A DNA stretch of 6,881 nucleotides from JANNBN01 sp031385545 (GCA_031385545.1 JANNBN010000017.1:1-6881), one strand, 5' to 3'. Shown: positions 1 to 6,017, numbered from the stretch's first letter. Translations and numbers: made by a program. The notes: a model not told the origin generated them from the letters alone.

Positions 1-1
1 A

Positions 2-200
2 CCGTCGGGGCTGTTGAGTGTGCACCGGACGTACAACTCGGCGTCGACCGCCGTTGGAGCATTCGGTCGTGGTTGGTCGTCGTTGCTCGACCAGCGGGTG
101 CAGTGGGATGCGGCGGGCCCGGGGATCTGGCTGCGCCTTGCGGACGGGTCGTCGGAGTACCACGGGCAGAGCCCGGGCGGTGGCTACAACCGTCCGTCAC
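2..200 (+). pseudogene. RHS/YD-repeat protein fragment (N-terminal beta-sandwich module, DUF6531-like)
   Basis: Read in frame 2, the first ~66 codons give LSVHRTYNS, then GAFGRGWSSLLDQRV, IWLRLADGS and GGYNRPS. This is the signature order at the start of the RHS core: an RTYNS strand, a GxFGxGWS motif, a DxR turn, 'LADGS', and GGYxRP. RHS proteins are large secreted or surface proteins that form a shell around a C-terminal toxin or effector. Here only about 66 residues remain. The match fades near base 200, where kynureninase begins in frame 3. Frame 2 stays open to about 688, but that part is antisense-like nonsense over kynureninase, a common effect of high GC. The fragment also runs off the left edge, so the upstream part is unseen. 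It could be the relic of a rearrangement or a misjoined contig end. The family assignment is by motif recognition only. Confidence 0.6.
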
Positions 201-203
201 GCG

Positions 204-1283
204 TGGGGCACTCGGCTCATCCGCAGCTGGAACGAGGCGGACTGGTTCGCCTCGTCAAGCCGCGTTGGCGCGCTGGTCGCCCGGTTGATCGGTGCTTCTC
301 CGCACGAGGTGGTTGTGTGCGACTCGTTGTCGGTCAACCTGTTCAAATGCATGGCTGCGGCGCTGCGCATTCAGGCTCCCGCGGGACGGCGGACAATCGT
401 CAGCGAAGTCGGCAACTTCCCGTCCGATGCCTATATCAACCAGGGCATCGCCCGAACGTTCGGAGCAACGGTCGTCGATGTCGACCCGGCCGATGTGGCG
501 TCAGCGATCGCCGGGGTCGGCAAGGACTTGGCCGTTGTGCAGCTCACCCATGCGCACTACAAGACGGGCGAGGTCTACGACATGGCGGCCATCACCGAAC
601 TGACTCACCGCCATGGCGGCTTGGCCGTTTGGGACCTGGCCCATTCGGCCGGAGCAATGCCGGTCGAACTCAACTATTGCAACGCTGATTTCGCCGCGGG
701 CTGCACCTACAAGTACCTGAACGGCGGGCCGGGCGCGCCGGGTTTCGTGTTCACAGCCGAACGTCACCACGACGGTCTCTCCCAGCCGATGAGCGGCTGG
801 TGCGGGCATGCCAACCCGTTCGCGTTCGACCATGCGTTCACACCGGCAGCCGGGATGGGGCCGATGCTGGTCGGCACGCCGCCAATTCTTGCGATGGTTG
901 CGCTGGAGGAAGCGCTACGACTCTGGGACGACGTCGACATGCAGCAGTTGCGAGCCAAGAGCATGGCGATGGGCGACCTGTTCATCCGTCTGGCGGACGA
1001 CCGTCTGCACACCTATGGTTTTGGCATCGCCTCACCACGGGACGCGACCCAGCGCGGCAGCCAAGTCTCGCTGACACATCCCGAGGGTTTCTCCATCATG
1101 CAGGCGCTCATCGCCCGCAACATCATCGGCGATTTCCGCGCCCCGGAAATCCTTCGCTTCGGCTTCACTCCCCTCTACCTCGGCTACGCCGACGTGTGGG
1201 ACGCAATCGACGCGTTGGTCGACGTCATGAAGACGGGCGAGTGGGATCACCCAGAGTTCAGGGTTCGCCACACCGTCACCTGA
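204..1283 (+). CDS. kynU: Kynureninase, N-terminally truncated
   Basis: PLP enzyme that cleaves L-kynurenine to anthranilate and alanine (or 3-hydroxykynurenine to 3-hydroxyanthranilate) in tryptophan breakdown. Homology starts at WGTRLIRSWN (base 204) and runs to the usual family ending FRVRHTVT, giving about 359 residues against roughly 416 in Pseudomonas. Visible motifs are the phosphate-binding DSLSVNLF (321 on), NFPSD (414-428), WDLAHSAG with the PLP-ring Asp at 633-635, TYKYLNGGPG with the Schiff-base Lys at 711-713, SGWCGH (792-809) and FGFTPLY. About 55 N-terminal residues, including the segment with the GNSLG motif, are absent and replaced by RHS-like sequence in another frame. The frame is open upstream to a GTG at 18, but those residues are not kynureninase-like and no convincing ribosome binding site or promoter is seen. 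Identity is very secure; whether it makes a working enzyme is doubtful. It converges on the SHMT-like gene. Confidence 0.9.
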   Translation, partial: WGTRLIRSWNEADWFASSSRVGALVARLIGASPHEVVVCDSLSVNLFKCMAAALRIQAPAGRRTIVSEVGNFPSDAYINQGIARTFGATVVDVDPADVASAIAGVGKDLAVVQLTHAHYKTGEVYDMAAITELTHRHGGLAVWDLAHSAGAMPVELNYCNADFAAGCTYKYLNGGPGAPGFVFTAERHHDGLSQPMSGWCGHANPFAFDHAFTPAAGMGPMLVGTPPILAMVALEEALRLWDDVDMQQLRAKSMAMGDLFIRLADDRLHTYGFGIASPRDATQRGSQVSLTHPEGFSIMQALIARNIIGDFRAPEILRFGFTPLYLGYADVWDAIDALVDVMKTGEWDHPEFRVRHTVT

Positions 1284-1298
1284 AGTTTTGCCCAACGG

Positions 1299-1349
1299 CT
1301 TGCTGAGGCAAGTGTGGGCGATGTTGCGCCCGGAGCAACATCGCCCACA
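1299..1349. terminator. Tandem hairpins, bidirectional terminator between kynU and SHMT-like gene
   Basis: A 5-bp hairpin (1299-1303 with 1308-1312, loop TGAG) directly abuts a perfect 15-bp hairpin (1313-1327 with 1335-1349, loop GCCCGGA). The larger stem ends two bases before the complement of the SHMT-like stop codon (1351-1353) and 30 bases after the kynU stop, so it can serve both convergent genes. No T-tract follows on either strand, which resembles the U-less hairpins reported from actinobacteria. The hairpin is certain; its terminator role is inferred from position. Confidence 0.8.
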
Positions 1350-1350
1350 A

Positions 1351-2655
1351 CTATCCGACGAAGTGCAGCGTGTCGAGCGATCGGCGGAAGGTCGACACTT
1401 CGGCTGCGACTGCGCCCGGATCACCGGTCAGCCCGCGTGTGATCAACCCGGCAAGTTCATCGCAACGACCTGGGGTGAGACCCCACCGAACCATTTCGGG
1501 TACGCCGAGCCGCAGCCCAACTCCCCCACGGCCAGGCAGCCCGATGGCCGAAGCCAGTACATTTGCCCGGCGCAGCGCGAGGGCCGCCTCGTTTCCCCCT
1601 GCGAATCGGGCGCTCACGTCGAGCGCGAACTGGTGGGATCGTGTCGCAACTCGTTCGGAACCATCGGCCACGGTGAACGGCAAGATGCCGGTGCCAGCCA
1701 GGCGATCGGTCAGCGATTCGGCCAACGCACACGCGGTCTCTCGCATGGTCGACGCGTACGCGGTTCCGTGCGTGATCCAATCCGTCAGCGAAATGGCCAG
1801 GGCAGCCGTCTTGCCCGGGTCGAAGTTCGCTGTCAGCCCCGGGTAGGCGATTGCGTCGATGCGGTCAGCCAGGTCAGCTCGATTGGTGAGTACCAGACCG
1901 CCGGGCGGGCCGCCCAAACTCTTGTACGTGGACATGGTCATGATGTCGGCGCCGAGCGACAGCGGGTTCGGCCACTGGCGCCCGCTGAACATGGCGCACG
2001 CGTGCGCAGCATCGAAGAGAACATCAGCCCCGACCGAGTCAGCGATGGCGCGTACTTCGGCGACCGGATGCGGGAGCAGGTTGAGGCTGGCACCCATGGT
2101 GATCAGCCGCGGGCGGTGTCGCTGTGCCAACGCTACAAGCCCAGCGACATCGATCATGTAGCGGTCCGCGTCGAACGGGGCCTCGATGATGTTGAGTCCG
2201 TAAAGGCCGGCGGCGCCGGGCTGCTGATGCGTGACGTGACCAGCCACGTCGGAGGGCGGAACGATGATCGTGTCACCCGGGCGGCACGTCGCCATGAACG
2301 CATACAGGTTGGCCATCGCACCGGAGCCGACGCGGACCTCGGCGTGCACAGCGTCGAACACCGTGCGAGCAAGGTCAGCCGCGATCACCTCGATCTGTTC
2401 GATGGCTTCGAGGCCCATCTCGTACTTCTCGCCTGCTCGCCCGAGCGAGGCCCTTGTGCCCAACCCCGCAGCCATCGCTGCCTCGGCCAGAGGGTTCATC
2501 ACATTCGACGCCGGGTTGAGGTTGACGCACTCCTGGTCGTGAATCCGACGGTTCTGCGCGATCAGGCCGTTGATCCGGTCGACCAGTTCGCCGGGTGAAT
2601 CGCCGGCGACGGTGGCAAGGATCTCGTGTTCACGCTGGTTGAGACGGCTGTTCAT
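1351..2655 (-). CDS. SHMT-fold PLP-dependent enzyme, reaction unknown
   Basis: The 434-residue protein follows the serine hydroxymethyltransferase layout (GlyA is 417): VNLNPASNVMNP (44-55), SGAMAN (111-116), GHVTH (139-143), the PLP-ring Asp215 in FDAAH, Schiff-base Lys245 in STYKSLGGPPGG, and Arg382 in LRLGVP, where GlyA binds the substrate carboxylate. In an ungapped by-eye alignment, Leu71 replaces the catalytic Glu of the YAEGYPG segment, Ala69 replaces the preceding Tyr, Glu79 replaces the second Tyr of KRYYGG, and Val137 replaces the PLP-stacking His. It is therefore probably not a folate-dependent SHMT. A retro-aldol, racemase-like or beta-elimination reaction on an amino acid is possible, but this is inference. 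The ATG at 2655 is preferred over an upstream TTG at 2700 because homology begins just after it and a TATCCT box lies 7 bases upstream. It converges on kynU; a shared pathway is not shown. Confidence 0.85.
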   Translation of the reverse strand: MNSRLNQREHEILATVAGDSPGELVDRINGLIAQNRRIHDQECVNLNPASNVMNPLAEAAMAAGLGTRASLGRAGEKYEMGLEAIEQIEVIAADLARTVFDAVHAEVRVGSGAMANLYAFMATCRPGDTIIVPPSDVAGHVTHQQPGAAGLYGLNIIEAPFDADRYMIDVAGLVALAQRHRPRLITMGASLNLLPHPVAEVRAIADSVGADVLFDAAHACAMFSGRQWPNPLSLGADIMTMSTYKSLGGPPGGLVLTNRADLADRIDAIAYPGLTANFDPGKTAALAISLTDWITHGTAYASTMRETACALAESLTDRLAGTGILPFTVADGSERVATRSHQFALDVSARFAGGNEAALALRRANVLASAIGLPGRGGVGLRLGVPEMVRWGLTPGRCDELAGLITRGLTGDPGAVAAEVSTFRRSLDTLHFVG

Positions 2656-2662
2656 CGAGGTG

Positions 2663-2668
2663 AGGATA
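2663..2668 (-). promoter_or_regulatory. Putative -10 box (TATCCT) of the SHMT-like gene, leaderless type
   Basis: Read on the minus strand, TATCCT fits TANNNT and lies 7 bases before the ATG at 2655. No Shine-Dalgarno sequence is visible between them. This spacing would put the transcript start at or next to the ATG, as in the leaderless mRNAs common in actinobacteria. No clear -35 is seen. Confidence 0.4.
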
Positions 2669-2747
2669 GGCCTCTGACATGACCCGCGCGAGCCAGGCAA
2701 CGGCGTCCACTCCGGAAAACAGGTGTACGGCCAACGTGGTGTTCCGC

Positions 2748-2753
2748 TATTGT
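2748..2753 (+). promoter_or_regulatory. Putative -10 box (TATTGT) for tRNA-His
   Basis: TATTGT fits TANNNT and ends 11 bases before the tRNA-His G-1 residue, a sensible distance for a short 5' leader. The -35 region around 2725-2730 is not a good match to consensus. Confidence 0.4.
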
Positions 2754-2764
2754 GAGGGGCCCTT

Positions 2765-2840
2765 GGTGGCCGTAGTTCAGCGGTAGAGCGTCAGGTTGTG
2801 ATCCTGAAAGTCGCGGGTTCGAATCCCGTCGGTCACCCCA
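2765..2840 (+). tRNA. tRNA-His (anticodon GTG)
   Basis: A full cloverleaf can be drawn. The acceptor GTGGCCG (2766-2772) pairs over 7 bp with CGGTCAC, and the GTG anticodon at 2798-2800 sits in a TTGTGAT loop closed by TCAGG/CCTGA. The TTCGAAT T-loop and an encoded 3' CCA are present. The base before the acceptor is G (2765) and the discriminator is C, matching the G-1:C73 identity pair specific to tRNA-His. Confidence 0.97.
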
Positions 2841-2854
2841 AGTTGCCCGCAGCT

Positions 2855-2877
2855 GCGGGGCGGTTCTTACGCCCCGC
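2855..2877 (+). terminator. Hairpin terminator after tRNA-His
   Basis: A perfect 8-bp GC stem (GCGGGGCG at 2855-2862 with CGCCCCGC at 2870-2877) and loop GTTCTTA begin 14 bases after the tRNA-His CCA. No T-tract follows. It separates tRNA-His from tRNA-Lys, suggesting separate transcripts. Confidence 0.6.
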
Positions 2878-2936
2878 CGCAGCGGCTAACCTCGCCCGGT
2901 CCCGGTTCGCCGGGTACATCTCGCCGGATACATATT

Positions 2937-3011
2937 GCCTCTCTAGCTCAATGGCAGAGCAACGGACTCTTAATCCGCAGGTTCTCGGTTCGAATCCGAG
3001 GGGAGGCACCA
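2937..3011 (+). tRNA. tRNA-Lys (anticodon CTT)
   Basis: The acceptor GCCTCTC (2937-2943) pairs with GGGAGGC (3001-3007), including one T-G wobble. The CTT anticodon is at 2969-2971 in the loop CTCTTAA, the T-arm is CTCGG-TTCGAAT-CCGAG, the discriminator is A, and CCA is encoded at 3009-3011. The outermost anticodon-stem pair is an A/C mismatch, which does not disturb the fold. Confidence 0.97.
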
Positions 3012-3042
3012 GCACCACCCCAACCGGGGCAGCGTGCGCGTT

Positions 3043-3074
3043 CAGGGAGGGCTCAGACCCTCCCTGTTTGATTT
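3043..3074 (+). terminator. Rho-independent terminator after tRNA-Lys
   Basis: A perfect 9-bp stem (CAGGGAGGG at 3043-3051 with CCCTCCCTG at 3058-3066) with loop CTCAGA is followed at once by TTTGATTT. It lies 31 bases after the tRNA-Lys CCA. This is the only hairpin in the window with a recognisable T-rich tail. Confidence 0.85.
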
Positions 3075-3186
3075 CCCGCCATATCGGACCTGGCGTCGGG
3101 GTCGATCACCAGCAGATTGGCCAACCGTGAGAACACGGTGAGAGCACTGTGACCGGACTCGTCGTGGTTTCTGACACGATGCAGGC

Positions 3187-3903
3187 ATGTCGACCAGCTC
3201 ACTGACTTCAGATGTGGTCCTCATTCCTTCCTTGGGACGGCCGGCGAAGGACTTCGAATCGCTCGCCGTCTCGCTGTCCATGAGCGGCTTCAGATGCATC
3301 AGCATCGAACCGCGCTCGACCTGGACGCCTCACCCAACGTTTGCCCGTCTCGCCGACGAGGTGGTTTCGTGCCTCGATGACACCGGAATTATACGTGCCC
3401 ATATCATCGGCCACGCATTCGGGAATCGCCTGGCCCGCATGATCGCAGGTCGCCATCCAAGCCGGGTCGATGCCGTTGTGCTCCTCGCGTGCGGTGGCTA
3501 CGTCGACATGGTGCCTGAAATCGAGGCAAGTTTCCTGGCCTGCTTTGACACCTCCTTGGACCCGGCCCAGCACACCGCCCATGTGCAGCGTGCGTTCTTC
3601 GCACCTGGCAACGATGGGGCAGTGTGGTCCCACGGGTGGATGCCCGAGGTTGCCGCATACCAACGCGCCGCTGTCCGCTCCAGTCGCCGAGCCGACTGGT
3701 GGGAGGCGGCCAGCAGGCGCGTTCTGGTCGTACAGGGCCTGCAGGACGTGATCGCCGTCCCGGAAAATGGTCGCCGGTATGCAGCCGAACATCCGGACGA
3801 AGTCACGCTGATCGAGATCGACGGCGCCGGCCACGCGATGCTCCCGGAGCAGCCGAAGCTGATCGAGTCAGCTGTCCTGCAGTTCCTCAATCAGGTCCGG
3901 TGA
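3187..3903 (+). CDS. Alpha/beta-hydrolase-fold protein with Ala at the nucleophile position
   Basis: The 238-residue protein lacks a signal peptide and looks cytosolic. The alpha/beta-hydrolase order is clear: an N-terminal strand VVLIPSLG (10-17, oxyanion region), the nucleophile elbow IGHAFGNR (74-81) before a helix, the strand AVVLLACGG, a cap-like stretch (about 110-165), the strand VLVVQGLQD with the acid Asp187, and GAGHAML with His216. The elbow is G-H-Ala77-F-G (codon gca, 3415-3417) where serine is normal, so ester or peptide hydrolysis by the usual covalent route is unlikely. I recall a GHAFGNR-type subgroup, so this may be a family trait rather than a mutation. Substrate unknown. 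The ATG at 3187 has no Shine-Dalgarno; CACGAT lies 6 bases upstream, as if leaderless. The arfB-like gene starts 6 bases after its stop, so the two are probably co-transcribed. Confidence 0.85.
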   Translation: MSTSSLTSDVVLIPSLGRPAKDFESLAVSLSMSGFRCISIEPRSTWTPHPTFARLADEVVSCLDDTGIIRAHIIGHAFGNRLARMIAGRHPSRVDAVVLLACGGYVDMVPEIEASFLACFDTSLDPAQHTAHVQRAFFAPGNDGAVWSHGWMPEVAAYQRAAVRSSRRADWWEAASRRVLVVQGLQDVIAVPENGRRYAAEHPDEVTLIEIDGAGHAMLPEQPKLIESAVLQFLNQVR

Positions 3904-3909
3904 CGTTGC

Positions 3910-4314
3910 GTGGACGGCGTCCGGGTGAACGCACACCTGGTCATTCCTGAGGCAGAGCTGGCGTGGCGGTTTTCGGCGAGCGGCGGCCCCGGCGGGCAGC
4001 ATGCCAATACGTCGAACACCCGGGCCGAGCTGCTTTTCGACGTGTTGACGTCGCAGACACTTTCCGACGCACAGAAGGGGCGTGTCGCGGCGAGGTTGGG
4101 TACCGAGATTCGTGTCGTCGCAGACTCAGAACGATCACAACTCCGCAACAGGGACCTTGCGCGTGCCCGCTTTGCCGAACGACTGTCGGCGTCGTTGCAT
4201 GTGCCTCGGGTCCGTCGGTCCACGAAACCGACCAAGGGGTCGGTGGAACGGCGTCTGCAGGGCAAAGCACGCACGAGCGAGCGCAAGGCGGAGCGTCGCA
4301 GCGGCTGGGATTGA
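3910..4314 (+). CDS. arfB: Peptidyl-tRNA hydrolase ArfB (stalled-ribosome rescue factor)
   Basis: ArfB (YaeJ) enters the A site of ribosomes stalled on mRNA with no stop codon and frees the nascent peptide by hydrolysing peptidyl-tRNA. The 134 residues (E. coli 140) comprise an RF-1 domain with FSASGGPGGQHANTSNT (21-37, catalytic GGQ at 28-30), a RSQLRNRDLARARF helix, and a basic tail with RRSTKPTKGSVERRLQGKA. In E. coli this kind of tail inserts into the empty mRNA tunnel. The short length and basic tail separate it from full-size release factors RF1/RF2, which also have codon-recognition domains. The start is GTG at 3910; a second in-frame GTG at 3925 is also possible, and no strong ribosome binding site decides between them. 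It starts 6 bases after the alpha/beta-hydrolase stop, which suggests translational coupling. It converges on the M15 peptidase gene. Confidence 0.92.
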   Translation: MDGVRVNAHLVIPEAELAWRFSASGGPGGQHANTSNTRAELLFDVLTSQTLSDAQKGRVAARLGTEIRVVADSERSQLRNRDLARARFAERLSASLHVPRVRRSTKPTKGSVERRLQGKARTSERKAERRSGWD

Positions 4315-4372
4315 AGTCACCGACCGGTCGTCGACCAGTCGTCGACCAGTCAGCGGCCGGTCGTCGACCAGT
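4315..4372. repeat. 33-base tandem duplication at the convergent 3' ends (11-base sub-period)
   Basis: Bases 4315-4339 and 4348-4372 match at 23 of 25 positions, offset by 33 bases. Within this, GTCGTCGACCAGT occurs three times, at 4327, 4338 and 4360, so the local period is 11. On the minus strand the M15 gene ends ...WSTTGR-stop; the duplicated copy read on in the same frame gives LVDDWSTTGR-stop. GGTCGTCGACC inside each unit is nearly self-complementary and could form a short hairpin between the two convergent genes. I see no other terminator here. Confidence 0.8.
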
Positions 4373-5735
4373 GCCAGGGTTCCGATGGAAGATTGTAAAA
4401 GCCGTACTTCCCAGCGTGGGCGCGCAGCCACTGATATCCGCTCGTGTTGCGCCGCAATGCGCGGCCATTCTGCGTGAAGTCGATCGCCAGGCCGCGTTCG
4501 TGCTGGCTGCGCCCCGGTTTGGCCGTCTGCGGACGACAACCGTTCGAGGGCATCTGGTAGATGGCGTAGCTGGAGCTTCCGCAGTTGTTGCGGCGCACGG
4601 CGATCTGCGCTGCCGGGCTGCGGTATCCGCCACCGCTGAGGTACACGCCGCTGCGTGACGCGTCGGCCAACATCGCTGCCAGTTTGCCGCGAATGCTTGC
4701 CGCCACCACGATGCCGTTCGTTGAACCCGTCGGGATATCGGGCAGCCGCGAGCCTGAACTGGTGAACTTGCTCTTCGCCCCGTTGCGCCGGGCCGCTGCA
4801 AGCTGTCGCTCGAGTTCGCGCTGCTGGGCAGAGATCTCTTTGGCAAGGATGGCGTCGATGTCGGTCAGCCGTTCTCGTTCGTACAGCGCACCGTCGAGGC
4901 GATCCTCCACCAGCGATGCGTATTTCTCGGTACGAGACCGCGAGGCCTGCAGTGACGCAAGCCGCTTCGCTGCTGCGAGTTTGCGGGCCGTTCGCTTTTC
5001 CTCTGCGCGCTTTGCTTTTGCAAGCGCAAGGCGATTGTCTTCTTCGAGCGCCATCAACTGGTCAAGCGTGTCGGCGCGGTCACGGTTGCCAACCTCGACA
5101 TAGATCTGGCTGCGGGAAGCCTCGGCCAAGTTCTTGGTGTTCAGGAGCGTGTTGAGGCGGCTGACCTGCGGGTCGACGTAGGCGTCGATTGCTGCTGCCT
5201 GACGGACCCCGCTCAGCCCTTGAATCGCAGCCCGGGTTTCTGCGGCTTCCTGCAACGCTTGAGACACTTCGGTTTCGGCGTCGACCAGTGCACGCTTGGC
5301 CGCGCCCAGCGAGGCGTTCTGGTCCTTCAGGTCGCCGTTCAGCGCTGACAGCGTGCGTTCGACTTCTTTGTCTTCGCCCTTCAACGCTGACACCTTGGCT
5401 GCGGCTGCGATGCGCTGCTTGCGCAGTTGGGCCTGCTTCGAACGGTTCGCTGTCAGCGAGGCGATCGAAGGTTTCTTGGCGGTCGACTTCTTCGCCGTTG
5501 TTGTCTTCTTGGCGGTTGTTGTCTTCTTCGACACGGCCTGGGCGGGAGCAAGGACCGTTGCACCAAAGAGGAGGGCGAGCGCTGACACCGTGCTCACGAT
5601 CCGAAAGGGGCGACTGGGACGCGCCAGGGCTCGGGCCGCTGCGGTGCGGCTGGCGTCAGGACGGCGAGTGCTCACAAACAGGCTCGGGAGGATGTGCTTG
5701 CGACGACCAGGTTCGGCCGGCGACGAGTAGGTCAC
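4350..5735 (-). CDS. Secreted coiled-coil protein with C-terminal M15 (VanY-type) D,D-carboxypeptidase domain
   Basis: The 461-residue protein probably acts on peptidoglycan outside the cell. Regions in order: a long basic N-terminus; a signal segment (about 45-68, ending APAQA); a Lys/Thr/Ala linker with KKTTTA repeats (70-90); a long charged coiled coil (about 95-320) whose DAYVDPQ and NTKNLAEASRSQ stretches recall the coil of CwlO/RipC-type hydrolases; a Ser/Pro linker; then the peptidase. Peptidase motifs are GYRS (370-373), SQHERGLAIDF with zinc ligands His412 and Asp419, and EPWHW with catalytic Glu452 and zinc ligand His455, the VanY/M15B pattern. Cys385 and Cys400 may form a disulfide. 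The M15 family trims the terminal D-Ala. The CwlO-like coil suggests control by a membrane partner such as FtsEX, an inference. The GTG at 5735 leaves a 44-residue n-region; a GTG at 5672 would give a more normal signal peptide. Neither has a clear ribosome binding site. Confidence 0.88.
   Translation of the reverse strand: MTYSSPAEPGRRKHILPSLFVSTRRPDASRTAAARALARPSRPFRIVSTVSALALLFGATVLAPAQAVSKKTTTAKKTTTAKKSTAKKPSIASLTANRSKQAQLRKQRIAAAAKVSALKGEDKEVERTLSALNGDLKDQNASLGAAKRALVDAETEVSQALQEAAETRAAIQGLSGVRQAAAIDAYVDPQVSRLNTLLNTKNLAEASRSQIYVEVGNRDRADTLDQLMALEEDNRLALAKAKRAEEKRTARKLAAAKRLASLQASRSRTEKYASLVEDRLDGALYERERLTDIDAILAKEISAQQRELERQLAAARRNGAKSKFTSSGSRLPDIPTGSTNGIVVAASIRGKLAAMLADASRSGVYLSGGGYRSPAAQIAVRRNNCGSSSYAIYQMPSNGCRPQTAKPGRSQHERGLAIDFTQNGRALRRNTSGYQWLRAHAGKYGFYNLPSEPWHWSTTGR
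5497..5528 (-). repeat. 18-base tandem repeat encoding the KKTTTA linker
   Basis: GTTGTTGTCTTCTT occurs at 5497-5510 and again at 5515-5528, an 18-base period. On the coding strand it gives KKTTTA-KKTTTA after the signal peptide of the M15 protein. A Lys-rich linker just after secretion could contact anionic wall polymers; such in-frame repeats often vary in copy number. Confidence 0.7.
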
Positions 5736-6017
5736 AACGGGAATCGCAGGAAAACGAGCGGTCGTTCAGTGACCGAACAGACTTGCTGAGTGCTCATCGA
5801 CCCTAGCGGCCACATCGTCTGTACACACACCATGCCTGACATCGGTGCGGTTTCTGCTCTCGATTGGCCACGATTCAGTTGTTGTTTCGTGACGATTCAT
5901 CAGCGCATTGTGTTGCTCGTGATGCCTTCTCAGTCCACTCCGGACGCTAGGCCGAGAACTCGAACCGAACAGTCTCCGCCTCAGCGGTAGCCTTCCGCTG
6001 CGGGTTCCAACCCGCAT
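5736..6017. other. Intergenic region between the M15 gene and tRNA-Arg, with overlapping hairpins
   Basis: No convincing gene lies here. Two hairpins sit at the right end and share base 6000: CAGCGG/CCGCTG (5982-5987 with 5995-6000, 7-base loop), and GCGGGT/ACCCGC (6000-6005 with 6010-6015, loop TCCA), which ends two bases before the tRNA. They could be alternative folds in the tRNA leader or a terminator for transcription from the left. The region should also hold the M15 promoter on the minus strand, but I cannot pick one with confidence. Confidence 0.5.

Noticed and set aside
200..688. Continuation of the RHS reading frame over kynureninase
   Set aside because: Frame 2 stays open here only because of high GC; the residues are Arg/Gly-rich nonsense, while frame 3 gives clear kynureninase motifs.
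1288..2598. 436-residue open frame on the plus strand
   Set aside because: It is antisense to the SHMT-like gene, whose family motifs are unmistakable on the minus strand; the plus-strand protein has no recognisable domain.
2656..2700. Upstream TTG start for the SHMT-like protein
   Set aside because: It adds 15 residues without similarity, and the -10-like box would then lie inside the gene.
4315..4372. CRISPR array or iteron origin
   Set aside because: The three copies of 13 bases overlap or nearly touch, with no spacers of even length and no replication gene nearby; a local tandem duplication explains them.
3941..4846. 301-residue minus-strand open frame across arfB and the M15 3' end
   Set aside because: Composition is Arg/Ser/Cys-rich, no motifs, and it overlaps two well-supported genes.
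5790..5990. 66-residue open frame in the intergenic region before tRNA-Arg
   Set aside because: No ribosome binding site, no family resemblance, and composition unlike the real genes nearby.
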